DNA of 64,000 bases, taken from positions 248,001 to 312,000 of the forward strand of contig JAANYP010002083.1 in NCBI GenBank assembly GCA_020465985.1, written 5' to 3'. Position 1 is the first letter of the stretch. Every line of letters starts with the position of its first letter. Positions 1-11,880 of the stretch are shown in pieces. The DNA comes from Centrapalus pauciflorus (taxonomy: Eukaryota; Streptophyta; Magnoliopsida; Asterales; Asteraceae). Under the pieces are notes generated by a model. That model was not told where the DNA came from, ran no database searches, and saw nothing but the letters and a program-made list of their open reading frames with translations. Position numbers and translations under genes: made by a program.

Positions 1-468
1 GGACGTGTCAAAATAACATGTAGTAAAAAACTAATATAGAACGTATTCTTTTTTAATGTGAAATCCTAAAAAATGGTGTATTCAACTAATTGTGTTCTGA
101 ATTTTTTTTCAAAATTATGTAAATTGTTTTTTGTTTGTCTACCCGTTTGCTTGAATGTGCTAGCATTGTCACATCTAATTGCAATCTTATTATACAATAT
201 AAACTATATTAAATTTAATTAAAGGGTTTATGGTGAAAAAAACCAACATGTTTTCACAGTTTTCGCATTTTCGTCCCTCCATGTTATTCAAATAAGATTA
301 TACATAAAATTTGTTTATTGGTTAACCCGAAAAAGTTTTACATGTAAAAGGTTTTATGTGACTATAAACTGTTTTAAGGGTTAGATCGATAAAATAGTAG
401 ATAGTCATTGGTTTTTTATGAATTAAAATTTACTTCATATATCCTCATTATTTAAGAAAATATATAAT

Positions 469-497
469 CCCGTACACCGTACGGGTATTACACTAGT
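469..497 (+). mobile_element. Helitron 3' terminus
   Basis: A 7-bp perfect hairpin (CCCGTAC at 469-475, loop ACC, GTACGGG at 479-485) is followed after 7 bases by CTAG (493-496) and a T. A short hairpin a few bases before CTRR, inserted next to T, is the standard Helitron 3' end. The body would lie to the left and its 5' TC end is probably outside the window. No Rep/helicase gene is visible, so this would be a non-autonomous copy. Confidence 0.65.
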
Positions 498-1144
498 TAT
501 ATAATGTTAGAGTCACCTTTATGAAAATTATTTTGACAGGCCAATTAAAGATAATCAAAACAATTTGCTAACTTTTTTCATAGATTAATTTGTTTATTGA
601 TTGAATAAAATAAATTAGAAAAGTGTTGCGAAAAAAAAAACAATAAAAAAACTATTCTAAACACTTTTACTTCGGTACACATCTCGGCGTCGGCAAGCAC
701 TGCACCGCCGCCTCGGCATCGGTGTTAATGACCCCGGCAACGGCATTCAAATGTCGAGCCATCGTTTGAATTTGAATATTATATATATAATGATGAGTTT
801 TATTGAGATTCTTAAATGTCATGAAAACATAAGAACCAATGAGAACCATTGGATCAAAAACTTATATGGATGAAATACAAAGAATGATGTGTTTGTAAAT
901 ATTTAAACTTTTGATAGTGAAATATCATGAAACAATGTACAAATGCATTTTAGAAACAAAGAATTCTGCATTTTTTTTTCTCTCTCTTTCTTTTTATCAT
1001 TCATTCATATATTTATATTATTTATTTTTTCTTCATATTTTCTTTCATAAAAAACCAATTTTTTTTATAAAAAAAACGTTATTATGCGGCAGAATTTATA
1101 CCAACTAAAGTATCATCAATGACACGTGAATCTCTCAAACTAGT

Positions 1145-1168
1145 GCTTTGATACCAACTAAAACACCC
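1145..1168 (-). mobile_element. Degenerate LTR end and PBS of an LTR retrotransposon
   Basis: Read on the minus strand, the sequence has an LTR-like GGGTGTTTTAG end followed by TGGTATCAAAGC, one base from the plant initiator-Met primer binding site TGGTATCAGAGC. The intact element at 44786-53069 has the same arrangement. The remnant is oriented leftwards, with its LTR at higher coordinates. No coding remains were recognised beside it. Confidence 0.45.
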
Positions 1169-1648
1169 TTGACTTTTCAGGATAATCACCGAAATCAAAC
1201 ATAATACCACAGATAAAATAAATAGGATAGAAATTATAGCTCAATTCAACTAGGTATACAATTTCATGTATACCAAATGCTGATTATAGTTTAAGTAAGC
1301 TTTTACTCTTTATGGTTTAGCCCATGCTCCAATTTAGATCCAAAGTCCAAAAATGTCAATATTACATTAATCTAATTTTTATTCATAAAAAGTTTGATGA
1401 GATCATCTAAGAATGTTTGAAGCCCGAAAAGCACCTATTAGCCCTGTTGATTTAATTATAACTTTATTTTCTAAAAGCTTTAAACCCATTAAATTTATGG
1501 CAAGACTGTTTTAAGTTTTAGTGACCAGCATAGTGATATCATGTCAAACAATGTTTTTGAGTCAATCGATGAGAATATATAATTGCTTAAAAGACTATTT
1601 GGATGATATATAATGAAATGAAGGGGAAAAAAAGGAGTTGCTATTTGC

Positions 1649-1701
<53 letters not shown>
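1649..1701. repeat. Compound (GT)n(GA)n microsatellite
   Basis: A run of GT repeats passes into about 40 bases of GA repeats and then GAA-rich sequence. The open frames across it are only repeat translations. Confidence 0.9.
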
Positions 1702-1703
<2 letters not shown>

Positions 1704-3309
1704 AGAAGAAGAAGAAGAAAGAGATAGAAAGAATAAGATAGAGATGTGATGGGACTATGTGTGTAACGATGCACATTACATAAAAATGAATATATATTTC
1801 GCTTGGCGTCCATACTTGGGTCACTACTCTAAGGAAGCGAGACTCGAAAGAGCATAGTCTTTTTGTTCCTACTCTTCTGATATCTCAATCATAGCCTTCT
1901 TGTTTGTAGCCATAAAGTTTTAGATGTGAGTTACCAAGCCATGATAAGAAACTAGATGGTTTTCGTTGATGACCATTACCATTCTTCGTTCAAGAGCGAA
2001 ATGATCTTTGTTTGTTCCTAGGTTGAAAAGAAATACCTTGAGTAATTGGAAAAGCACGTTGATAAACAGATTTGATCTTGAGCGACTCAGTTAAGGGATT
2101 AGTCTTTGTTCTATTAGACAACAAAGATCGCATTTTTTCACTTCGTTCACGGAAAGATGAACAACTATAAGTATAAGAAGGCAAGTATTGATCAAGAAAA
2201 AATGGGGTTGCTCTACACATCCTGGTTGCGCGTTGGTCCTACCAGTTACTGGCCGATCTTAAGGGTGCCACTGGATATTGTTAGTGTTGATGGCTCTCTT
2301 ACAGGCATCTCTTTACGAGCGGTAGTGCAAGCTTGGATATTGTTAGTATTGGTAGAAAGTCCTGGATTAATTTGTATTGATGTAACTCCATGAGTGGTGA
2401 TTGTCCCCCTTGATGTTGTGGCTTTGGAGAGTTATCTAAAGTTCACACTTTGGTAAAGACGACTGACTTTAGAAAGGGAACACACACAAGTTTTAGCTAT
2501 TACAACTTCTTATTGAGCGTGGTTAAATCAAAGTTTATGAGAAAATCAACGAAGTTTCTATGATGTTCTACCTTTGCATAGTCTCGGTCTACAGTGACAG
2601 TGGAAGGCCCACACCTAAGCCTCGTTAGACTAAGTAGATATTGACATCTAAAAATTTTAAGATTTATATACCAAAACTAGACTGGCATTCTTTAATAGAT
2701 AGATTGAAACTTTTTTTTTTTTTTTTATAAAAAGTCTAATCTAAAGCCCTTTTAAAACAAATCGAGTCCTCACATATTGATAAATAATATCTTCAAAGAA
2801 AATTAAAGAAAAAAAAATGGAATGAGAAATTGTAGGGTACAAGTAGTTGATGCTCAAATAGAATTGAATGTTTGTTGCAATGTGGGCTTTCTAGGTTCTA
2901 ATGATCAAATCGGTAGTAAGTAATGATGGACTCCTATTGGGTATTAGGAGTCCATTCTACGCCATCAACCAACCTCTTTTGTTTTGTTTGCATCACAAAG
3001 CAAACCCACCCACACAACACATAAAGCTTACCTTATATATCCCTTCTTATTATTTTATAATTTCCTTTCATAAAAAGTAATAATTATTTATATAAGCACT
3101 TTTATATTAACATTACTACTATTAGTGTCTTTAATTATTATTAGTTTATGCTAAAAAAATTCAATGTTCTAATCTATAATAAAGTCAATGTTTTGTAATT
3201 AATTTGATCATCTTATGCCTTGTACATAAAGACAATCAAGTTTTTAATGTCTTCTCATCGTATTACAACAATAGTGATTGAATGTTAAGATGAGAGATTG
3301 CTCTGTCAT

Positions 3310-4260
3310 ATAAGCATCAAAAATACTTCACCCACACTATGCAGATAGAATAAGCAGGATCGAATCCACTGAGAGTAATTGGTCGCTGTTTTAATTTGGT
3401 TAGTTGCAATAGGAAAGTAAATGAGAATTGAATTGTGGTGAATAACACAGGGAACTACTTCTATCTAATTAATGTTCTTAATAAGCAAAATAACAGAGAT
3501 TTAGAAACAAGCAAAATTAAAAAAGGGTAATTGCCTTCTGGCAGTACATCAAATGTTACTTAATTCTTATGTGAATTGCTTTGAAAGTTCTTTGCAGTCT
3601 ACAATTGCTTCACAAGTTGTTGACAGTCTATGATAATTCACTAACTATCCTTACCCTATAATTAAGATACTGATAACGAGTGAATGCTCAATAAACGGTG
3701 AACTGATAATTGCATAACAATTACAAAATGATATAACAAATCCATAACCTCTTAATTTCATAAAGCATTCATTGGCGGTAACACTTAATGCACCAACCAA
3801 AAAGACAATTACATATAAAGGTTTAGCCGAACATTGCTACCAGTGAATCAAATACATAGATGAATAAAGATTTAGTCTTGATCATCGGAAGCAATCTTCA
3901 CCCTATGTGCTTGTTCCCCTCTTCTTCTCTGATTATCCTTTTTTTTCTCCTCTCGTGAACCCCCTTCAACTCTACTCTCCTCTCTCTTTATAGCTTCTCA
4001 CCAATGTAATTATTCCCTCCTAATTCTTTCTGCAACTGCTACGAGTATGATTGCCCACTTTCTCATCTTGATCGCTAGAGACGCTGAAGACTACGCCCAT
4101 TTTCTGCCTTTCATTTCTTATAAGCGTCTTGGACGCTTCATAAAACGCCTCAAAGCTGATAAATGCAAAACATCTCTGAATTGTTCTTGGGTTGACCTCT
4201 TTTAACTCCATGAACCTGCAAACAAATTTCACACTAGCAGTACCATTTTTCTACGTTATA
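3310..4260 (-). mobile_element. Probable LTR-retrotransposon-derived stretch
   Basis: The phrase GCAGGATCGAATCCACTGAGAG and the following composition resemble the 'ATCGATCTCAGGGAA' part of the LTR-like region near 59330. This is a common feature of plant Ty3/gypsy LTRs lying in reverse orientation. No paired LTR, PBS or coding region is visible, so this could be a solo LTR or a fragment. Boundaries are approximate. Confidence 0.35.
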
Positions 4261-4785
4261 ACCTTTTAACATAGCTGAAAGACAATTAAATCAACCACGT
4301 TGATCAATGAGTATATGAAATTATGAATCCGTCTGTATGAATAAACATGTTACTTGTCTAACATTTTAAAATATATAAATAAAAATATTAATACATAAAA
4401 ATAAGATAATATGAGTAATGATAATCCTATAGCCAACAAAGAGGGGTTTACATAATCATTTCGTTTTATCTATATGGAATTGAGATATTTGATCATGTAG
4501 TTAATTAGGTTTACATGTGATGGATATTTTTGAACTTCTAGTTTTTTTTTTTTTTTAATTAAAACAAAAAAGAAAAAAAGAAAAAGAAATTGAATTTTGG
4601 CTAGGAAAAAATTAAGCAGAAACGACTCCATTGTATAGGGTTAGTTAGATTATAGTTGGTGGCCTGTCCATTCATCTAATGCAACAAACATCCCCCTCCA
4701 TATCATCAACAAACACCCCTTCTTTCTCACCACCTCATCTTCTCCGGAATCACCATTGCCGGACTTCTCTGCAAATTCCGGTCCG

Positions 4786-5736
4786 ATGGAAACCACCATC
4801 AAGATCATCAGAAAATCAATTCATACTTTCCTCCAACATTATAATTACTTCACTGCAGTTGCCGTTTTAGCCCTCCCATTCTCTGCTTCAATCCTCCTCT
4901 CCTCCTCCCTCCTCCCTGATTCCCTCGCCGTCCATTCCCGTCTCCGCTCACTTTTCAATGCCGCCGGATTCCCTCCACAATCCGAGTTCTTCTCGATTCT
5001 TAATCTTAAACTCTCCCAAACCATCACATCGTCAATACTAGTCTTGCCTTTTACACTCTCTTTCCTCCTCATCGCAAAAGCATCCATAATCCAATCCCTC
5101 AACATCCAGCACAAACCACGGCCGTGCTTCGCCGGAATCTTCACTTCCATCCTACAAACACAGATTTGGAACACTTTGGTAATCGTTTCAGCAAACGCAA
5201 CATGTTTTTGGGTTCTTTTCATTGCCTTCAACTGCTTAGAAAATCTACATATCCCTTCACTGTTGTTCACCGTCGCCGGAGGAATCGTGTATTCCGTCAT
5301 CATAGCAAACGCATTGATCGTATGCAACCTGGCATTAATCCTTGCGGGAATGGAATTGAGTGGTGGTTTCATTTCCATCCTCAAAGCTTGTGTGATGATC
5401 AGAGGAAGAACTTCAATCGCTCTGTCATTAGCCTTGCCAGTAAACATGGCGTTGGCCGGAGTTGAAGCCCTTTTCCAGTTCCGGGTACTGAAGGCTTACT
5501 CGGATTCGGGTTTGAACAAACCCACATCAACAATGGTATTAGAGGGATTATTTCTTGCTTATTTGTACTCCATTCTCATCATAATCGACGCCATAACCGG
5601 ATGTGTGTTCTTCAAAAGCTGCAAAATTGTTTATGATCAGAATATTGTTGATCAAGAAACAGGCAGGATCAAAGAAGAAGATGTAAAAAGAGGTGATTTT
5701 GCATTGGTAAACTGTATAGCAAAAGACTTTTCTTAA
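4786..5736 (+). CDS. Multi-pass membrane protein of unknown function (intact copy)
   Basis: Single-exon gene of 316 residues. I chose the ATG at 4786 (METTIKII...); an in-frame TTG at 4756 would add only ten residues. Hydrophobic segments lie near residues 22-43, 80-103, 128-150, 158-188, 208-230 and 250-275, so about six membrane passes are likely, followed by a polar, charged C-terminal tail (about 280-316). There is no cleavable signal peptide and no catalytic motif. It resembles a plant-specific group of uncharacterised transmembrane proteins; no function should be assigned. Three damaged relatives follow within 10 kb (9832-10491, 10956-11880, 14245-14909), and this is the only copy with an open full-length frame. 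Its promoter is not shared with the other plus copy because the duplication begins 5 bp before this ATG. Confidence 0.85.
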   Translation: METTIKIIRKSIHTFLQHYNYFTAVAVLALPFSASILLSSSLLPDSLAVHSRLRSLFNAAGFPPQSEFFSILNLKLSQTITSSILVLPFTLSFLLIAKASIIQSLNIQHKPRPCFAGIFTSILQTQIWNTLVIVSANATCFWVLFIAFNCLENLHIPSLLFTVAGGIVYSVIIANALIVCNLALILAGMELSGGFISILKACVMIRGRTSIALSLALPVNMALAGVEALFQFRVLKAYSDSGLNKPTSTMVLEGLFLAYLYSILIIIDAITGCVFFKSCKIVYDQNIVDQETGRIKEEDVKRGDFALVNCIAKDFS

Positions 5737-8700
5737 ATCGTCATCTTTCTTTTCATTTTGTGATTGAGGATTTTCTTTTCTTTTTTCTTTTTTATATTAT
5801 TTTTGGATTGAAATCACAGGCTGAGAATGAGTTCATAAACTCTCCTCTGGATTAAATTCATCTAGCAAATAGTTAAAAGAACTGGATATAATACAATGTA
5901 CAACTCTTATCTGCATGTAATACAACTCATCATAACATGATTGTATCGAAATTTAGCACTATATTACTTCTTTTGAAGCTTTCTTATATTCCTTTATCGG
6001 ATAATCTGTATTCTTTTAAAGTGTTTAAAAATAATAATAAATCCAAGTTGTAAACCAAAGAAATGGTTCATTTTCTAAAAATGTAATATGAATCTAAGTC
6101 TGTTCATTAATAAAAAGTGAATCTAAACCAACTAAAAAAGTAATTTTAGGAATCCAAGACCCGACCCGATCTGATCGGGTCTAATGGGTCATCTTTAGTT
6201 ATTTAAGTTTTGACTTATGAAAAGGGGTACTAGAAAAGGCAGTTGGGTGTAAGTTAAGCAAAGAAGCACCAATAGTATAATTAGGTCACTATCCAAAAAC
6301 TATGTTTAACCATGTATTTGTTGGGCAGTTATCCTCTTTTTATGGAATTTTTATTATATATTTTGTGAAAAATAATTTAATTTTTAGTTACAAAAACTAA
6401 TATAAAGTATTGTTATTGTTATTAGGTGAAGTTAAATAATAAATACAATATTAAATTATCATCTCCTTTTCAGTGTTTTAATGTATTAATGCCACTTTGA
6501 AAATGCATGCTAACAATATTAAAATAGCAAGTCAAATGCACATAATTATTCTTATGCTTATTTTTAATCATCACCTGTTGTTGCTAATTATATAAATTAA
6601 TACAAGTAAAAGGAATATAGAGTTTTTTCTGCAAAAAGATACCATTAATTGTACTTTTAAAATTATTTACTAATTGTTGATACTTCTTTTTCTATCTTCA
6701 TATTTATTTTCTTTTATCAACTTCTATAATTTAAAACAATAAAATACTTAAATGGACTCTATGCTATGGTTTATATTACTTTCATTCCTAAAAAGTATTT
6801 AATTACATGAATCATTTTTTAAATTAAACTTTTGTCTTACTTTTAAATTCTAAAATGATTTAGTTTGATCAACTTTTTGATCTTTTTTATAATTTGTTTC
6901 ACTTTAAGTCCCTGGTCAAATTAACATTGTGGTTGTTGTTGTTCTTATTATTATTATACTATTTTTTAGTTATTATAAAAGTTTGATATATTGTTATCAT
7001 AAGAATTTGATATACATATGTATATGTGTACAGAAGAAGAAAGGAAACGCACCCTTAGAACGTGAGGTTGTCAAAATTGAGATCTTACTTAAGATTCTAT
7101 TCGCATTTACAAGATTGGGATCGTAAGATCCTAACACAGAATCACTACTATTTTTTTTCCCTACGTACTATAATTATAATTTTATATCATATGTTAATTA
7201 TATAACACTTCAAAGAAATGTTTATACACCAAATTGTGAAACAACGTACGATAATGTTTAGAATTTTATACTAATCAAAAAAAAAATCAACCAATCATAC
7301 ATTTTACAATTTGAATATTATCTTAATGGGAAAAAATGGTTGGATATAGATAAAGGTTGGGTTGGATTGGTAAACGATCTTACGAGAATACCGGTTGAAA
7401 GGGTTCGGAGTGAGTAAAAAATAGGATCAGATTGGTGACCGATCCTACGGTCAATCCTACAATCCTACATCTGATCTTGTTGAAAAGATCCTAGACCGAT
7501 CATGCTCGAAATCACTTGATAGGATCGTATGATCAACCAATACTATGATTTTAATCGCGATCTTAACAACTATATTTGGACGTCCAACCGACCGGTCATA
7601 TGATAGTATCATGTGTATCTAGAATCACCCTTTTTAGCTTATTATATAAAATTCTTTTATACTATTATCTTTAAATTTTATAAATTATTGTATTTCAAGA
7701 CACGTTAATATTCTGCAATTTTATGAGAGAAAAATCTTGGAATCAAAAGGAAACTAATAATTTAAATGTTTGAAACATTTAAAATAAAGACAAAATTACA
7801 GCTTCAAGAAACAATTAATTGAAAAGCATTTGCTACTAGACAAAACACTGTAATATATGGAAATGATGAAGAATTGGTATAATTTATAATATGAATAACT
7901 AAAAATGAATTTAATTAATTAGTCCTGATTTTACCATTTATTTATCTCTTTACGACTTTACCCATCATTATTGTATGATTCAACTTTTAGTTTTCAACTC
8001 GGTTAACTGTTTTTCTTAGTTTCATGTTAAACTAGTCTTTTAACCAGCATATTATGTTTATTATGTTTATATTTTTAATAAATATTATTTACGAAAAAAT
8101 TATATAAATTCAAAACTAAAATATATAAATATTAATTTTAGTAAAAAAAAAAAAATACAAGAACAATATAGTTAATTGTCATAACTATTACTTTTCTAGT
8201 TTTGTACATAACTACATATATATGAATACTAATTACTTTATTTATCACTCATCAAACTTTTTGTTTTTTAATTGATATAACTAAAAACGTAGTATATATG
8301 TTCTTTACTCATATTGCATTTGTTTTCTTTCTTTTCAAATATAATCTGTATATTTTAAATTTGAGATTTTTTATTTTAGAAATATATTATTTGAAGTTTA
8401 TAGCCAGATTAGAAGGGGTTGATTCAAATAAATACTTTTAATAAATTTATATTTTATTTATAATAATAAATAAAGAATGATTTAGTTTACCGTATTGTAC
8501 TTATAAAATGAAAAGATAACAAACATAGTTAAATTATTTATTAATAATTATTACAGATAATAATATATTTGTATGGAAATATGACAGGCTTGACCGCTTG
8601 ACATATGATGTGTATGCATAACATATGTAAAAATGTCACCACATACTTAAGTGACGTGGATATTCTTAAAACAACTAAGATTAGTTATAATTATTTGATG

Positions 8701-9831
8701 ATAACTGCCAACTTTTTTTTGTTTTATTTTCATGATTGGATGACTTAAATTAATAATAATAATATATTATTATTATCATTATTATTATTATTATTGACTT
8801 AAATTATATTTTTTTCACACACATTAGCATTGGATTTGCTAGAGTCTTGGTGGTGTGCTTGTGAATTTAGGTTCGGTTCAGACTTAGGGGTGGCAATTTG
8901 AGCCCATTCAAGCAAATGAGTCAAACAGGTTGACGACCAAAAGTCATAAGTTTTACATAATTTTGAAATTTTTTTCAAAGAACAATTTTTTTAATATACC
9001 ATTTTATAAAATTTTCATTTTTTAAAAAAGTTACGTTCTATCTTAGTTTTTTACAATGAGTCCATTTAATTGTTCGGCCCATTTGGCCCGTTGGGTCAAG
9101 ATTGCCACCCCTAGGTTCAGTTTTGGTTGAAACCGAAGCCAAACTGAAATTTTCAGTTCTTGAAATTGAGGAACGGTTAACGACTAAAGATGGATAAAAT
9201 TAAACTAAAATCACTAACAAATAACGGCGTTTTCAGTGTGATTTTTGAATAAATTAAGACATAAAGCATAGTGTTTAAAGTGTATAAGGAGTTGAGAAAT
9301 AGAGATGTGAGGAGGCTCATTGCGTGTTAATAATGACTTTAAAATAAAACCAAAGATGTTTGTTTTTCTACGTTACTCTTTCTTGTCCTTGTCCTTTTCT
9401 ATGTCTAAGCATAGCATGTGTCTCATTTCATGTTGTTTTTTGCTTTTTCACTTTACTATTATTCCTATTTTTCATTTCTAATCAATCATTACTTACATAT
9501 CTACTAACAAACATAAAAATTAAATGTCATTTTCTTGCAAGTTGTGATTATCTTTACGGTTTCAAGTTCGATCGCGAGGGGCTTAGACGTGCATCTACAG
9601 ACATGTCTTATGCCTCTCGTTTCGTAACATATATGTGTTGCGGTGTTACCCCACAATAAATAAATAAAAATGTAACTTGATGAAACAATCAAGATTGTTG
9701 CATGAATATGCAGTTTACCCTTAATTTGTTACTAGATGAACTACTCATTCTCAGCTTGTGATTTCAATCCAAAAAAATAAAAGCGAAAAAAAAAAACTTC
9801 TGAAACTATAAAAATAAAATATAAAGAAGAT
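5737..9831. other. Intergenic, AT-rich, within duplication unit 1
   Basis: No gene is supported. The first 1.6 kb is repeated after the second plus copy (11881-13470). The part at about 7340-9185 is unique to unit 1 and contains one hAT-like MITE (8885-9113). A GATCC-rich patch at 7370-7560 holds several near-repeats of 'AGATCC/GATCCTA'. A TAA/TTA microsatellite lies around 8750-8795. Confidence 0.6.
8885..9113. mobile_element. hAT-like MITE
   Basis: The 229-bp element begins TAGGGGTGGCAAT and ends ATTGCCACCCCTA, a perfect 13-bp terminal inverted repeat; similarity continues for about 40 bp inside. The flanks carry GGTTCAG on both sides (8875-8881 and 9114-9120), a likely imperfect 8-bp target duplication with a few extra bases on the left. 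There is no coding capacity. It lies in DNA present only in duplication unit 1. Confidence 0.7.
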
Positions 9832-10491
9832 TCAAGAGTCTTTTGCTATACACGTTACCTCTTTGATCCTGCCTGTTTCGTGATCAACGATATTTGTCCT
9901 TGTAAGCTATTCTGAAGATCACACATCCGGTTTTTTCACTCAATTCCATTCCTGAAAGGATTAATGTCAGCTTGTATACGATCAAGGCGTTTGCTATGAC
10001 GATGGAATACACAATTCCTCCAGCAACAATGAACAATGAGGGGAATATGTAGGTTTTCTAAGGAGTTGAAAGCAATGAAAAGAACCCAAAAACAAGTGTC
10101 ATTCGATGACGATTACCAAGCTATTCCAAATCTGTGTTTGGAGGATTGGAGTGAAGATACCGACAAAGAATTCGAGGGATTGGATTAAGGATGCTTTTGC
10201 GATTCGGAGGAAAAGGAGTGTAAAAGGAACGACTAGAATTGAAGATGTGATGGTTTGTGACAGTTTTAAGATGTATGGAGAAGAATTCCGGTTGGAGAGG
10301 TAATCAGGCTGCATTAAAAAAGCCGGAATCAGGCTGCATTGGAAAGCGATCAGGGAGACAGGAATTAGAGAAGAGAGGAGGATTGAAGCAGAGAATGCCA
10401 GAGCTAAAATTGGCAATTAGCAGTGAAGTAATTATAATTTCATAAGAAAGTATGAATTTGATCTTCTAATGATTTTGATGGTGGTTTTCAT
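9832..10491 (-). pseudogene. Degraded inverted copy of the membrane-protein gene
   Basis: The minus strand starts with an ATG at 10491 (MKTTIKII...) matching the first residues of the 4786 gene, but an inserted base after about 13 codons leads to a stop. A later open part (10099-10416) matches residues about 29-134 of the intact protein with short gaps. The copy then shifts frame again, lacks the region for residues about 191-269, and resumes with the C-terminal end (TGCVFF-like, then the GRIKE region) to a stop at 9832. It is far more diverged than the plus copies, so it is an older inverted duplicate. Confidence 0.85.
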
Positions 10492-10955
10492 CGGAATCGC
10501 AGATAACTCCAAGTGATGAATTCCAATTCCAATTGCAGGGGGTAATGGGGAATGCACAGCGCGACGACGATGGTTAAGATTTTGTTTTGGCATCCAGATG
10601 CTGATAATGGATCATCCTGAAAACACAAATGCAAGCACAGAGGATACAGAACCGACAATTTTCTCATTCTGAAATCAACAAAATGTGTCTAAATCTGCAG
10701 GGCTATCTCACCTTTTGTTACAACATTACACCAACTGGCCTGTTCCCGGCCTGCTGTCCTAATTCCTAGTTATATACAATACATAACAAATTCTGTGGCC
10801 AATTTTCTTGTCAAAAACTCTAAGATGACCAGTTTCTCCTAGTTGTCTTGATACAAACAGAATAATCAGATATCGATGTTAGTATGAAGTTAGAGGTATG
10901 TACACGGTTAGTGACTATACTCTCTCTACCTACATTGTTGCTAGTTCACAGTCCG

Positions 10956-11880
10956 ATGGAAACCACAATCAAGATCATCAGAAAATCTATTCATACATTA
11001 TAATTACTTCACTGTAGTTGCCATTTTAGCCCTCCCATTCTCTGCTTCAATCCTCCTCCCTGATTCCCTCGCCGTCCATTCCCGTCTCCGCTCACTTTTC
11101 AATGCCGCCGGATTCCCTCCACAATCCGAATTCTTCTCGATTCTTAATCTTAAACTCTCCCAAACCATCACATCGTCAATACTAGTCTTGCCTTTTACAC
11201 TCTCTTTCCTCCTCATCGCAAAAGCATCCATAATCCAATCCCTCAACATCCAGCACAAACCACGGCCGTGCTTCGCCGGAATCTTCACTTCCATCCTACA
11301 AACACAGATTTGGAACACTTTGGTAATCGTTTCAGCAAACGCAACATGTTTTTGGGTTCTTTTCATTGCCTTCAACTGCTTAGAAAATCTACATATCCCT
11401 TCACTGTTGTTCACCGTCGCCGGAGGAATCATGTATTCCGTCATCATAGCAAACGCATTGATCGTATGCAACCTGGCATTAATCCTTTCGGGAATGGAAT
11501 TGAGTGGTGGATTCATTTCCATCCTCAAAGCTTGTGTGATGATCAGAGGAAGAACTTCAATCGCTCTGTCATTAGCCTTGCCAGTAAACATGGCGTTGGC
11601 CGGAGTTGAAGCCCTTTTCCAGTTCCGGGTACTGAAGGCTTACTCGGATTCGGGTTTGAACAAACCCACATCAACAATGGTATTAGAGGGATTATTTCTT
11701 GCTTATTTGTACTCCATTCTCATCATAATCGACGCCATAACCGGATGTGTGTTCTTCAAAAGCTGCAAAATTGCTTATGATCAGAATATTGTTGATCAAG
11801 AAACAGGCAGGATCAAAGAAGAAGATGTAAAAAGAGGTGATTTTGCATTGGTAAACTGTATAGCAAAAGACTTTTCTTAA
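10956..11880 (+). pseudogene. Frameshifted, promoterless duplicate of the membrane-protein gene
   Basis: Almost identical to 4786-5736, including the downstream flank. The ATG at 10956 is followed by an 11-bp deletion after codon 13, which brings a stop two codons later. A second, in-frame 15-bp deletion removes five residues of the first membrane segment. The remaining frame is open from about 10990 to the normal stop and still encodes residues about 18-316, but it has no ATG before the second membrane segment; an open frame of 230 residues would need a TTG at 11188. DNA upstream of the ATG is the end of unit 1, not the original promoter. Few other changes are seen, so the loss is recent. 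A truncated product from an internal start cannot be excluded. Confidence 0.85.

Larger units (their letters stand above)
1..3300. other. Intergenic, transposon remnants
   Basis: This AT-rich stretch has no gene I can support. Recognisable pieces are a Helitron 3' terminus near 469-497, a primer-binding-site/LTR junction on the minus strand near 1145-1168, and a GT/GA microsatellite at 1649-1701. The stretch 215-290 resembles one end of the MULE-type MITE found complete at 42463-42801 (shared words such as AAAAAACCAACATGTTTTCA). Between 1850 and 2400 short open frames exist on both strands; none shows a domain I recognise and they look like decayed repeat or pseudogene sequence. Confidence 0.6.
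4781..10954. repeat. Tandem duplication unit 1
   Basis: This block holds the intact plus-strand membrane-protein gene, about 4 kb of AT-rich downstream DNA and an inverted degraded copy. It is repeated at 10951-15352 with high identity over the gene, the 5737-7320 flank, the 9250-9700 segment and the end (10500-10950 matches 14920-15350). Unit 1 holds about 1.85 kb (roughly 7340-9185) that unit 2 lacks. The two units share GTCC at the junction (10951-10954). Confidence 0.85.

Noticed and set aside
1990..2393. Overlapping open frames on both strands of about 76 residues
   Set aside because: No recognisable domain, no intron signals joining them to further exons; could be a decayed gene but the evidence is insufficient.
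4845..5447. 200-residue open frame antisense to the membrane-protein gene (also 11004-11591)
   Set aside because: Lies entirely opposite a conserved hydrophobic coding region; no start context or domain, and it is open only because of the codon bias of the sense strand.
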